Of a DNA stretch of 64,000 bases, positions 12,301 to 24,900 are shown one piece after another. Origin of the DNA: Undaria pinnatifida (taxonomy: Eukaryota; Sar; Phaeophyceae; Laminariales; Alariaceae). Made by a program: the position numbers and the translations under genes. The number at the start of each line of letters is the position of its first letter. Position 1 is the first letter of the stretch. The notes beneath the pieces were generated by a model, which made no database searches, was not told where the DNA came from, and saw only the letters and a list, made by a program, of their open reading frames with translations. Location: assembly GCA_012845835.1 (NCBI GenBank), contig JABAKD010000025.1, positions 18,837,476-18,901,475 on the forward strand, written 5' to 3'.

Positions 12301-15300
12301 CGGCAGCGATTTGCGCAAAACAGGGAACAATAATAACGATAACTGCTGTGATCAGTGCAAGTCCCCAGTCACGCCAAGCGATTCTGACCGCCTTATATCG
12401 GGATATCGCCTTACTCAGGCCGCCTTATTGGGGGACCCCTACTGTAATGTGGGGAAACAAATTGAAACCTAAATAAAAAGCAATTAGCCAGCGCGCAAGC
12501 AAATGGGCATCAACACTAATCAGTCCAAAACGAGTGTATTGCATAGCCTATTTAAGCATAAACATTTACACCTCTACGTGGTTGCAGTTGCTAAGCATTA
12601 GTTTCAACAGTTTCAACTTCTAACATCAGTTAATTGTGTCGGGCGGGCAAACGTCTGCGGCACGTACCTTCCCGCCGCTCTCGAAAAGCTGTATGACCTC
12701 CTCCACCGTCTCCATCGTCGGCGCCGACTTGGAGAGGGAGTAGTCCATCAGGTTCTCGTCGTTACCATCTCCGAGCCGCACGTCCACGCTCCCAATGCGA
12801 ACCAACGAGGGCATCGGCCGCTGGCGTTGCAGCGGAGCGGTGGGGCGTAGCGTAGCGTGGGGCAGCGTAGGGTAGCGCGTCGTAGCGTAGCATGGCGCGA
12901 GGCAGCGTAGCATGGCGTAGTCAAGCATGGCGTGGGGCAGCGTAGCAACGCGTGGCGTAGCGCGGTGTGTCATGGCGCATCGTAGAGTAGCAGGGCGCTC
13001 GGCAGGGTGGTGCGTCGCGATGTGGCGTAGCATTGCGGACCGTGATGGTGCATAAATGTGGCAAAAAGTTGTGCCGTTCCATATTGTTGGTGGGAGCGCA
13101 AAATATGTTAAAGACATGAAAAAAACGAAGTGCCGAGCAACAATTAGGAGGGTTCGGAGGTGGCGGGGGAGGGGAGGGAGAGAGAGGCAGGGGCAGAGAC
13201 AGGGAGACAGACACGTGAGGACGGTTGGGGGCGAGGGAAGGGAGGGGACGGGAGGGGAGGTGAGGGGAGGGGAGGGGAGGGGAGGGGAGGGGAGGGGAGG
13301 GGAGGGGAGGAGAGGAGAGGAGAAGGGAGGGGAGGGGAGGGGAGGGGAGGGGAGGGGAGGGGAGGGGAGGGGAGGGGAGGGGAGGGGAGGGGAGGCTTGG
13401 GAGGGGAGGCTTGACGGGCGGCGTCAACACGATGTAGGGCTATGTGGGATAACGCATCACGCCATCCGTATTAGACAAGTACAAGGGATGGCGGAGAACA
13501 AGCAGGGACGAAGATGGTTCACGAGGGAAGGGGAAAAATAAGGAAGCAAGAGAACGGGGAAAGAAAAGGGGAAAGAAAAGGGGAAAGAAAAGGGAGCGAC
13601 TACGCACACACGTGCCGCGAGAATGGCACGACGCGGCGGCGAGGAACAGGAGAAACACGCCGCGACCTCAACAGGCAGGTAGGCAGGCCAGTGGGCGAGG
13701 AGGCGAGGGGGGGGCTGAAGAAGGAGCGGGGGTAGGGGAGTAGTGGCTGAATGGGACGGGGAGAAGTGGAAGGAGCAGGAGGAGAGGTAGGGGAGCGGGG
13801 CAGGGAATGAGTGGGAGGAGTAGGAGGAAGGGAAAGGCAGTGGGGGCAGGGGAGGACAAGGGGAGTAGGAGCAGGAGAAGAAAGCAGGAGACGGGGAGAA
13901 GGAGGAGGGGAAGGGGAGGAGGGGAGGGGGGGGGCTCTCACCGCTGCGGAGGCTTCTCCGTCTTTCCCTTTTCCTGCACCGGCACCAACACTGGGCGAAA
14001 CCAACGCAGGCGCTTTCTTCTCTTCCTTTTTTTGCCTCCGTTGCCTTAGCCGCGGCCACCTCAACCTCATCCCGCGCGTCTTGCCCCCCCCCTCGTCCTC
14101 CCCCCCCCTCCTCCTCCTCTTCCTCCTCCCCCCCCTCCTCCCCTTCCTCCCCCTGCTCACCTCCGCCGGCACCCCCCCCCTCCCCAACCCCCCCCAATGC
14201 CGCCTTCACAGCGGGGGAACGGCTCACCGTTACATCCATCCGGATGCTGTCGAGCGTGAGTCCTTGATCATCCCCTTCCGTGTTTCCCGCCCGGAAGTAC
14301 TCCTCCGTCACGTCGCTCTGGACAGTCGACGCCGCGTCCACTTGCACCTTCTCGTCTAGCGTCGGGAGCTCTGCGTCCGCCTTCATCAAAGCGTTCCCGC
14401 CCTCTGGGAAGCGGCTCACCTGGAATAGTGGTAACAGTTGGTTGTATAGACGGACGGACGGACGGACGGACGGACGGACATACAGCAAGACACAGACCGA
14501 CCAACGGACCGACGGACGGACAGACAGACAGGCGGACGAGCCGACAAACGACGGACGGACGGACGGATAGACGGACCGGCCGACCGATACATATTACAGA
14601 CAAGACAGAAAAACATTACGGACAGACACACAGACAGAAAGACAGATAGGCAGACGGACGGACACACAGTCAGAGAGACCAGACAGCCCGACAGAGAGGG
14701 AGAGCATTCAAGTTGAATTCAGCCAGAGTTAACATCAAGCTAGAGAACAAAAAGCATTCGCAAAACTAAACGCAAGACAAGAGGAAAACCAAAAGTGAGA
14801 GGTACAATCAACAGTCAGTTATATTTAAGAGCAAAAACACATTAAAAGTCAAAGACAAGAGTTAAAAGACATCATAGGAATAACAAAGCATGGACTGCCA
14901 TCTCGGGGAGTTGCGTTTACTCGTTCTATACATTTTCCTTCTACCTTATGTTGTCTATGGGAGCTTCTAACGCGAGCGAAATCAACCAGAGCAACCCCTT
15001 TAGAGCCCTAAAACCCCTCCCTAGACTAATTCCAAGTAAAGAGTCACCAAAAACGGATTTCCAGTTGAAAGGCGTGAATACAACAACCTTCAGTCACGCC
15101 TGGTATATACGGCAAATACCTACACTTGATAGGGGAAACGCTAGAACGAATGTTGCGATACCATAGCGTTGACTAAATAGACTACAAGGCATCATTACTA
15201 CATAAGCGTAGTGTTCAACAGCAAGTAATGAAACATAATTGGTATGCAATCGAGGGGAAGCGATAGAACGGTTATTGCGTTATCGTAGCGTTGTCTCATC

Positions 15301-18300
15301 AGCCCAGACTTGGGTCTAACCCTTTCTTCTTTTTCTTTTCTTTTTTCACACTTCTACTTTCCAGCTCTGGACAAGCCGTGGTCACAGGTGTCGTCCCTTC
15401 TCCCCCCCGGTTCTTGCCTTCCATTCTTATCGCGCATAGGGTTCAGCAATCCCACTGCTCGTCGATTTTTCATCGAGTGTTGCTAACTCACGCTCTCGCG
15501 CTTTCCGCAAGTCAATTTGTGCACAAGAAAAAAGTCCCGAAAAAGTCCCGAAGTTATACGAGTATGCACTCGGCGGCGCTCGAACTCACGACACTGACCT
15601 ATACCAGGCTCGAGAATAACCTGATACGCCACCGGGGCGCTACCCACTACCAAGTGCGTCATTGTGTTTTTATTGCGGGTGATCAGCAAATTAAACCTTC
15701 AGGTATTTGACTATGCCTCGACGGCTGATGTCATACCTTGTTCAAAATAAATAGAGAATGGAATACGGTCAGGAACGGTAGCTGCGCTATCATAGCGTTG
15801 ACTCACCAGCATGGTACACAACTACAGAGGGGAAACGAAAGAGCGGTTGCAGTGTTCTGCGTCAACTCACCAGCTCCGTACAAAAAAATATGAGCACGAC
15901 CAAAGAAGGGAAATGAAAGAGAGCTCGTTGAGTTTGCGTTGACTCGCCCGCCTGGTACATATCTGACAGAGGGGAACCAAAGAGAGTTTGTCGCGTTTAT
16001 TGACCTACGGGCCTCGTACTACAAAGTACGAGTGCAGCTAAAAGAGGGGAAAGGAAACCGAAGTGGTTGTGTTTGCGTTGCCTCACCAGCCTGTTGAGAA
16101 AGACCGCCAAGTCGAGCATCATCTTGTCATCCTGCACGTCCAGGTCGTTGAACACCTGCTCCGGATGATATAAAGAGCAAGGAGGGGGGTAGGGGGGACA
16201 CGATAAGAAAGATGGCGTGCAAGGATAAAGACAGCGTAATTCAAGAGACAATTCGAGACATACGAGACAAGGAAAGGCAAGGCAAAAGGCAAGCCAAGAC
16301 AGTGCATTTGCCGCCGCCTTGTGCACCAGCCCGCACTCGCTGTTCCACGTATCACCGATTTTTACGAAAGGCAAGGCAAGGCAAGGCAAGGCAAGGCAAG
16401 GCAAGGCAAGGCAAGGCAAGGCAAGGCAAGGCAAGGCAAGGCAAGGCAAGGCAAGGCAAGGCAAGGCAAGGCAAGGCAAGGCGAGCAAGGCAAGCCAAGA
16501 CAGTGCATTTGCCGCCGCCCTGTGCACCAGCCGGCACTCGCTGTTCCACGTATCACCGATTTTTAAGCCGGAGGCAGCAACGAGACACTTACAAGATACT
16601 ACACATCCGGGGCAAAGCTCGTCGACTTTACAATACTCGTCTATGAACGAGACGACAAAAATACTGACAACAAGAACAAAAACGCGAACCTCTTCTGGGA
16701 CTTGGGAGCCAGGCATAGCGAACAAAAAAGTGACAAGTATGATATTTCAGGCGTGGTCCCGCGCTAAGTGCCAGTTCCCCTTAGAGTGCGGTGCCCCAGT
16801 TTAGGGCGGTGAGAATCGCTTGTCACGACCTCGCTCGTTCTACAGAGTGCTCCTTTAATTCCTGCTGTACTGCACCATCCCGGGATGGATAGTGCGAGGT
16901 TCCACTTTAATGCGGGTATGATATTACAAGTGTGGTCCCGCGTTTAGTGCCGGTACCCTTTAGAATGCGGTGCCCTAGTTTAATGCGGCGATAATCGCTT
17001 GTCACGATCTTGTTCGTTCTACAGAGTAATACTGTCTGTTAATACGATACTGCATCATCCCGGGATGGATAGTGCAGGGTTCCACTTTAATGCGGCCATC
17101 GTCGTGACAAGGTGCCATCATTCATACTCCTCGCGCGACGCGTGCTACGCTAGAGGTGGCACTTTTGGCTACATTATTTAGTGAATGACGGGTCTCCTTT
17201 GCTCTTTTGTATACCTATGACATGGCTCATGTATGACGTGGGTCATGTTCATCGATTTGCACTTTCAGGTTACTCAAAAATCAGTTCTTGGGTGAGGTAT
17301 AGAGCCTCAAGGGAGGAGCTCCAGGACGAACGGGGGGGACCTCTACCGTATCATTTGTCGCGCGCCGTACATCTCCCCACCGTAGAGTCGTCCTTCGGAC
17401 ATATTTCCTACCCCTACTCTAGACATGCAACCACAGACAATCAAATTGAAATTGCACGGCCAACTTTTCCACAACAAATCATACGAGGACAACATACCAG
17501 GTTCATCACGAGTACACATTAAACCATACGAGTATCAATTCCGGGAAATCACACCTTGGAGGGCACATGACCACGAATCACGGTACTACACACCATGGTA
17601 CTTGCAGTATTTGACTAAATTGTTTGTTGACTGTGCCCGACCCTTTCCATGGCCGACCCGCGATTACCGATTATGGTTTGGTCGGCCTGGGATCAGGGTG
17701 CTTGGCGGGATCTGCCGGCGGCTAAATATATATTCAGAATCGGTTTGAAGCGCTCAGGTTTGGGTGGGATCAGGTCTGGGTGGAATCAAGTCTGGGTGGG
17801 ATCAGGTCTGCGTGGGATCAAGTCTGGATGAGATCAGGTCTGGGTGGGACCAGGTCTGGGTGGGATCAGGTCTGGTGAGATCAGGTCTAGGTGGCCCCAG
17901 GTCCGGGTGGGATCAGGTCTGGGTGGGATCAGATCTGAGTGGGATCAGATCTGGGTGGGATCAGGTCTAGGTGGGATTAGATCTGGGTGGGATCAGGTCT
18001 GGGGGGATTAGGTCTGGGTGGGATTAGTCTGGGTGGGTTTAGGTCTGGGTGGGTTCAGATCTGGGTGGGATAGTCCCGGGTGGGATCAGACCTGGGTGGG
18101 CTCCGGTCCGTGTGGGATCAGGTCTGGGTGGGATCAGGTGTGGATGGGATCAGTTCTGGACGGCATCAGGTCTGGGTGGGATCAGGTCTGGGTGGGCTCA
18201 GGCCTGGGCGGGATTAGGGCTGATAGGCTATTGGAGACTTGGCATCATAACATATGAAGCACCCGGTAAGCACTACTGCTGTAGTACGAGCATGCGGAGT

Positions 18301-18905
18301 AGTGCAGTTACCGCTATAGTGCCGGTATTTCCGGCTGTCCCATATCGCCACTATAGAAGGACCACTACTGTACCAGTATGCGCAAGTATAGCAGGGTCAA
18401 TACTTCGAAGGACATAATCTAGAAACGAAAGAATAGCCGCCGCTGCTGCCATTGCCGATGCACGACCGAGACGAGGCAACGGACCGGCCGACAGGCACCC
18501 AACAGAAGCAGGAACAGCAGAGCGCGAGAGCCAGTTCACAACCCATGTTCTCTACACAAAATAGAACAACCAGCGCTTGCTTCTGCTGCTGCGGCTGGTG
18601 GAGCTGTTGCGGTTTGCTATCAATAAAAATACTACTTCCACTGGTATTGCTACTGCTGCTGCAGCTTTTGCTTGCTGCTGCAACTTTTGCTTGCTGCTGC
18701 TGCCGCTACTGCTTCTGCTCCACATGCCGTCGAAAACACCTACCTGGTATGTACACCACTTGGTCAAACATGCAGGCAGCAAGAAGGAACCAAGCTGGCG
18801 GCGCAACAACAGCCCGGCCGGGGCAAAACAAACCTTTGACATGGTTGACTCGACGTCGGCCGCTCATGTTACGATTCTCAAAAACGAAAAAACAAGTAAT
18901 AAAAA

Positions 18906-18942
<37 letters not shown>

Positions 18943-21900
18943 TGTTGTTGTTTGTTGTTGTTGTTGTTGTTGTTGTCTTCACATCAAAACCGTTCGTTCT
19001 ACCGAACGACATCAGTGCACCCAGAGTCCGCGCCGATTCATCCTAGAGAGATAAAAGTTATGTGGTCACAGCAGTCGACTGTGAAACAGAGTGAACCAAA
19101 CAGTCGCAATTCATCAAGGTATGTACTGGAAAGCAAGTGAAGTGCTACTTACAGCGTATCGGGTCCGAGAACACAACAAAACAAGCCAGACCATGAAAAA
19201 AGAGAATAAAAAAGGCAAAAAGAAAAGAAAAAATGTGTGTATCATAGCAAGTGAAGTGCTATTAATAGAGTACCGGGTACGAGAACACAACAAAACAAGC
19301 CAGACCATAAAGAAAGAGAAAAAAAAAGGAAAATAAAATGTGTATCATATAAGCCATGCACCCCAACTTATTACCTGGTGTGTGTGTGTGTGTGTGTGTT
19401 CTTCACATTAAACCGTTCTTCTACTCGTCGACATCCAGCACACCCAGTGTCCGTACTGATTCTTCACCCTAGAAAGATCAGCTCTGTGGTCACAAGCTAC
19501 GACACAGAGATAATGCATCGTAATGCATTCGACAACGCAATGTCATGCCCTGGTATACTACTACAGCAGTAGTATGCATAGTAGTATAACGATATACCTG
19601 ATACCAGGTCCCAACCCCACCACAGACCTGAGCCCCAACGTATAATAGCCCGAAAATCATAGCGGGAGGGGTCAGGGTTTGTATGTAAAACACAAAAATT
19701 TAGGTGGGAGTGCACCCCTGCGTAGAGGCAAACTAAATATTTTAAACACAGAATGCTCATCCCTCCTTCACATCATCCTTCCCGTCCCGCTTCCTCAAGA
19801 AAGCAAGATATGCGAATTCTAATCGCGGAGCGACAAAACACCCTCAAGAATGATAACTACTGCTGTACCTGGTATGATGTCGGAACCTCTCGTGCGAGAA
19901 GGTACAAAAGCACCGGAAAATAATAATTGCATTTTTGTCCGCTTCTGCTACTGCTGTTGTTCTATTCTTGATATGTCGTATGATATGTACCAAGCACTTC
20001 GTATGTCGTAACTTTGTGAGGACTATCTGGGACAGAGTCTCAAGTAACGACAGAGAATAGAAAATAGTAGTGCGCCTGATGCAACCAAAGAAGCGACCGT
20101 CAAAAATGCGAAACACAACTCATAAACGTGGTCGTTCGTCGCCCACTTGCTGTTACCTGGCTGCCACCGCGCGGCTGTCCAGGTATGACGAAAGAAGTCC
20201 ACTATGTGCACCATCATTTCCGGAAGGCCCTTCAGGACTAGCTGCATCCATGTTCTGGATAAACACTACTTGGAATTATAATATAAAAAAAATACACTCC
20301 AGCTGTGAGATCGAAGATTTCGTCGAAACTCATCTTTGCAAGCTGTGTGTGATACTCCGACCGCGCGTATTACAGGGTGTGTCTTCATTGAGGATATAGG
20401 TCGGCAACTCCCCTTAAAACTAGTGTAGCTACTTGTATGTACTACGATGAAATTGTGAGCTTGGGCACAAAAACCTTGAAAGCAGGTTAACCCCTTTACA
20501 ACTGGAAACCCGTTTGTGGGGACATTATTACTTGGATTTAGTATAGGGAGGGGTTTGGGGGCTCTAAAGGGGTTAAGCGGAGGGTGGCAGTACTCGTAGG
20601 TATAGTAGTAATCGGCAAAACTCATTCAGTTTCGCAAAAATACCACGCTGGATAGCTTATAAGAAGGGTGCAGACAGCACAATACCACCACAGCACACCG
20701 TTCAAGTGGTATTCATGTATTGAAAAAAATTAAGGACGTCAGCTGTGAGTTCGACGAATTTAGGGTCAATACTCATCTTTGCAAGCTGCGTTGTTGGTAC
20801 TTGTAGTATACTATGTGAGAGACCTTTTTCTAAATGGGAAGGGTCTTGTTCTCTTGTATTTAAATATATACGAAGTATATACATTGCTGTTCTCCACTAC
20901 AATGGTTAGTTTTTTTGTTTTTTTTCCATCCTCCGGCGGACGGGGAAAAATAAAGCTCAACCCCTTTAGAACCCCCGAACCCCTCCCTGTACTAAATCCA
21001 AGTAACTTTGTCCCCAAAACGGGTTTCCAGTTGTAAAGGGGTTAAGCTCACCACACTTCCACGTAATGGTTAGTGTTGGCACATCTACTCTAGGTGGGTA
21101 ATTTCGAGCTAGATCCAACATCATATATCTATTTCATAAATTCTGTAGTTTCCACTGCTATACTGCTCCATCATATGTATGGTGGATGGTTTGCGGGTGG
21201 ATGGCTTGGTCAAGGTTGTTGGTGGTTGTGGTTAAATGCGCATTGTTTGCTCCTCTGGCGAAATTCCGAGCAAACAATGTCTGAGTAGAATATTTTTCTC
21301 AGATCGACAACAAAATTTAGAACAACAGCAAGATCTTTCTCCCAGCGGCAAAATAGTTGAGGGTTATCAATAACAACCCCAAATCTAACCCCGGGGTTAG
21401 TTAGGTTCGGGGTTGACGGTGGTCTAACGGTAGACTGCTACCCCCCCTGCCCCCCCGAGTTCCCATAAGGTGCCAAAACGACTCTTCTAGGGGTCGGGCT
21501 TTCCACTTCGTATCGCACGGTGTTCCCGGCTAGGAATCACGTTCTAGTGGGATCGAGCTACGGGCGTAAATCCAACCCTGACCCCAACCAACACCAAAAG
21601 AAAATAAAACAAAATTAACTCGCTTGAATAAGAATTTGACTGTTGAAGGGAATTCGTCCCAACGGATACTAGAAAAAGTTATTCCAATTTATTGTTGAAT
21701 TATAAATTATAAAATCGTCCATCCATTTTTTACTTTCTATAGAAATGTAAGAAACAAAATTTGATAAACGATTTTTTTTATTTTTTTGTCATCAATGAAT
21801 ATTTTTTTGTGTTGCCAACACGAGCCATAACCGGCCAGGAAAGCGGCAGCGCCGCAACGTTTCGAGCGATATTTTTCCTAGTGCGGACCATGATTCCGAA

Positions 21901-24900
21901 ATGCGGACCACGATATGGATTTGCATTCCTGGCTACAGTATTAGCCCTTTTCGGAATTAACGGACACTTTGAGGGACAGTCCACTTACTTGGAAGTTGTG
22001 TTGGATGCTTTTTTTTCAATTTTAGAAAGGAATATATTTGTTTCCGGGTATTTCCGGATTTTTCCGAGATTTTTGCGTTCGGACACTGTTAGAACTGGCC
22101 ACCCCTGCTGGTGGTTGTGCTGGAATTATAACCTTGGCTGGTGTGTATATTATGAAAAAAAAAAAAACACTCCAGCTGTAAGATCGAAGATTTTCGTCGA
22201 AACTCATCTTTGCAAGCTGTGTGTGATATTTCCGATCAAGCGTATTACTGGGTGTGTGTCCTCACCAGGGATATAGGCTGGCGACTCTCCTTGGAACTGC
22301 ATACAGTTAGTGTAGCTTGTACCATGGTCAACAGGGTGATGCTAATCAATCTGGGCGCGGAAACTCTAAAACCCGTTTTTGAGGGGGACAAAATCTGACA
22401 GCTGTGGAAGGAAATGCATCAGTTTATCACGGATATCCTGCAAGTCGTATAACCGGTGAGGGGAGGGCGGAGATTTTAATGGCGTGGGGGCCGGGGTTTG
22501 AACAAGAGGGAGCGGGGAGGCGGGGGCAACTCAATCTGTGCGCGGAAATATAAATCCTTTAAGGGGACAAATCTGACGGTTGTGGAAGGAATGCATCAGT
22601 TTATCATGTATATCCTGTAAGTCGTACAACCGGCCAGGAGAGGGCGGAGTGTTCGAAGGGGGGGGGGGGGGGAGGGGGGGAATTTCCAACAGCTTGAGGT
22701 TGCATAAACGTATAACCCCTACGAGCTTGCTATACGCGTGGTGCTAGGTCTAGGCCGTGGGTGGTGGGGAAGGAGGGGGCGTTGGGGGGGGGAGGGGGTA
22801 TGAAATGGAGCTACGGCATGGATGGCTAGAAATGAAATTAGGTGATATCAAACGTCTGGTGGTGCTTATTACTCTGGCAGATTTCGATTTTTATATGAAT
22901 AATCGCTTCTAATAATAGTCAACTCGCAAGAGATTTCCTCGGCGACCGTCTGGACAAGCCGTGGTCACAGGTGTCTTCCCTCCCCCCCCCCGGTACTTGC
23001 CTTCATTTTTACCGCGCAGAGGGTTCATAATTCCCATTTTTCAGCTTGTTATGCTCGTCGATTTGCATCGAATTTCGCCAACTCACGCTCTCGCGCTTTC
23101 GGTCTGTCGATTTGTGAGGAAGAGTCCTTTGTGAGAGTCGAACCTACAACCTCAACCTCAATAGTTACGCCGCTTGAAAACCATAGAACCACCGGGGACG
23201 CCGGCTTTTTCTTGCGGCATATGGCGAACTAGGGCACTTTTTTTTTCTGCTTCCACGCGTTCTTTCGCCAAAAGCGCGACAGCGCGAATCGGTGAAAATT
23301 GTGAGAATCGACGAGCAGTGTGGACACTCAAGTCAGTGAGCGGCAAAAATGAAGACGAGTACCGGCGGGGAGAAGGGGTGATGCGTGCATATGGCCACGG
23401 GTTTTTCAAAAGGCTGAATGTGAACCCCCCCCACCTGTTAACCCCTTTAGAGCCCTTAAACCCTTCTGTATACTAATTGCAAGTAATTTTGTTTCCAAAA
23501 CGGGTTTCCAGCTTGTTAAGGCGTTAAGCTGGAAAGAACAAGTGACGATTGATTACAGCACCGGCCAGACGAAGCAGAACCTGGGGTGCGAGGAATCACA
23601 AAGAAATTAGACCCTGACAAATTTGCAAGGAAACCCGGGCGGGCGCGAGGCATCATAAATAAATTAGCTCCCAGACTAAACATTTCAAGGAGCGCTCTAC
23701 CACGCGCAGGCACCATGCCAGCAATTATACGTGGGTACTGCTGCGCGTTCACACTCAACGGCTGATAAAAACCACACGTGCCATATGTTTCTTCATCCTA
23801 TATGAGTCCCCAGAGCTGGTTCCAACCTTTTCATAACCCATTCGGGACCAAAGGTGTGGGTTGACGGTCTATATGATAGTTTTGTCCAGTCAAGGCCTCT
23901 TTAGACGTAAAATACTGGTTATAGTATGGAGCTGCCCTTGACCCTTGTCCGTCAACAGTCAAGAGTGACGTCAACCGACATTTTGTTCGGGACCCATGTT
24001 TACATGCATATCATAGCGGCATAAAAAAAAAACGACAATTGCAATGTTATCGACCGTCCTGGAATAGCGTGCGGCAGTACAAGTACCACCGCGTTGCACG
24101 CGTGTCGCGCAGCTCCCCACGATGCAGTCCGGACACATCCCCTACAGCCGGCCGGGAACACCAGCACTATAGCAGCAACCGGCACTATTGCGCACACTGA
24201 CACTACTCGTTGTTCCCATCTATGCCAAGCGATATCGCTGGGCACTATTATTATAAAAAATGAAAATACACTCCAGCTGTGAGATCGAAGATTTCGTCGA
24301 AACTCATCTTTGCAAGCTGTGTGTGATACTCCGATCGCGCGCATTACGAGTTGTGTGTCCTCATTAAGGATATAGGTCGGCGACTCCCCTCACAACTACA
24401 GTGTAGCTATCAGGGTCAACAGGGTGATTTTAGTCAGTCTGTGCGCGGAAAATATAAAACCCGTTTCTGAGGGGGACAAAATCTGACAGCTGTGGAGGGA
24501 AATGTATCCTTTTATCAAGTGAATCTTGTAAGTCGAATAACCGGTGAGGGGGGGGGGCGGAGTTTTGAAGGACGTGGGGGCCTGGTTTTGATCAAAAGCG
24601 AGCGGGTTTGGAGGAGTGGGGGGGGGGGGGGGGGGGGGGGGGAGGGGGGGGGCAATTTGTGCATGTAAAGTTATAAATCCTTTCAAGGGGATAAATCTGA
24701 CGGTTTTGGCATCAGTTTATTATTAGGGGGGGGGGGGGTTGGGCGGGGGTGGGGCGTGTGGGGCAGCTCAATATGTGCGTGGAAACTATACATTATTTTG
24801 AGGGGATAAATGTGACGGTTTTGTAAATAATGCATCAGTTTATCATGTATATCCCGGGGTAAGTCGTACAATCAGTGAGTAGAGAGAGGGTGGAGTGTTC

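Larger units (their letters stand above)
19000..24000. other. Intron 1 of gene 1, repeat-filled stretch
   Basis: No exon with supported splice phase or protein similarity was seen. Besides family A, B and C copies it has a doublet at 19135-19330 (GAAGTGCTA, GAGAACACAACAAAACAAGC twice) and a GT repeat at 19379-19399. Confidence 0.6.

Noticed and set aside
13457-14488. 343-residue minus-strand ORF
   Set aside because: Only 14228-14419 is exon 3. The rest is Glu/Gly and Pro/Ser low complexity from GA-rich intron DNA past a good GTGAGC donor.
21410-21480. tRNA-like D-arm (GGTCTAACGGTAGACTGC)
   Set aside because: No matching B box or acceptor stem follows.
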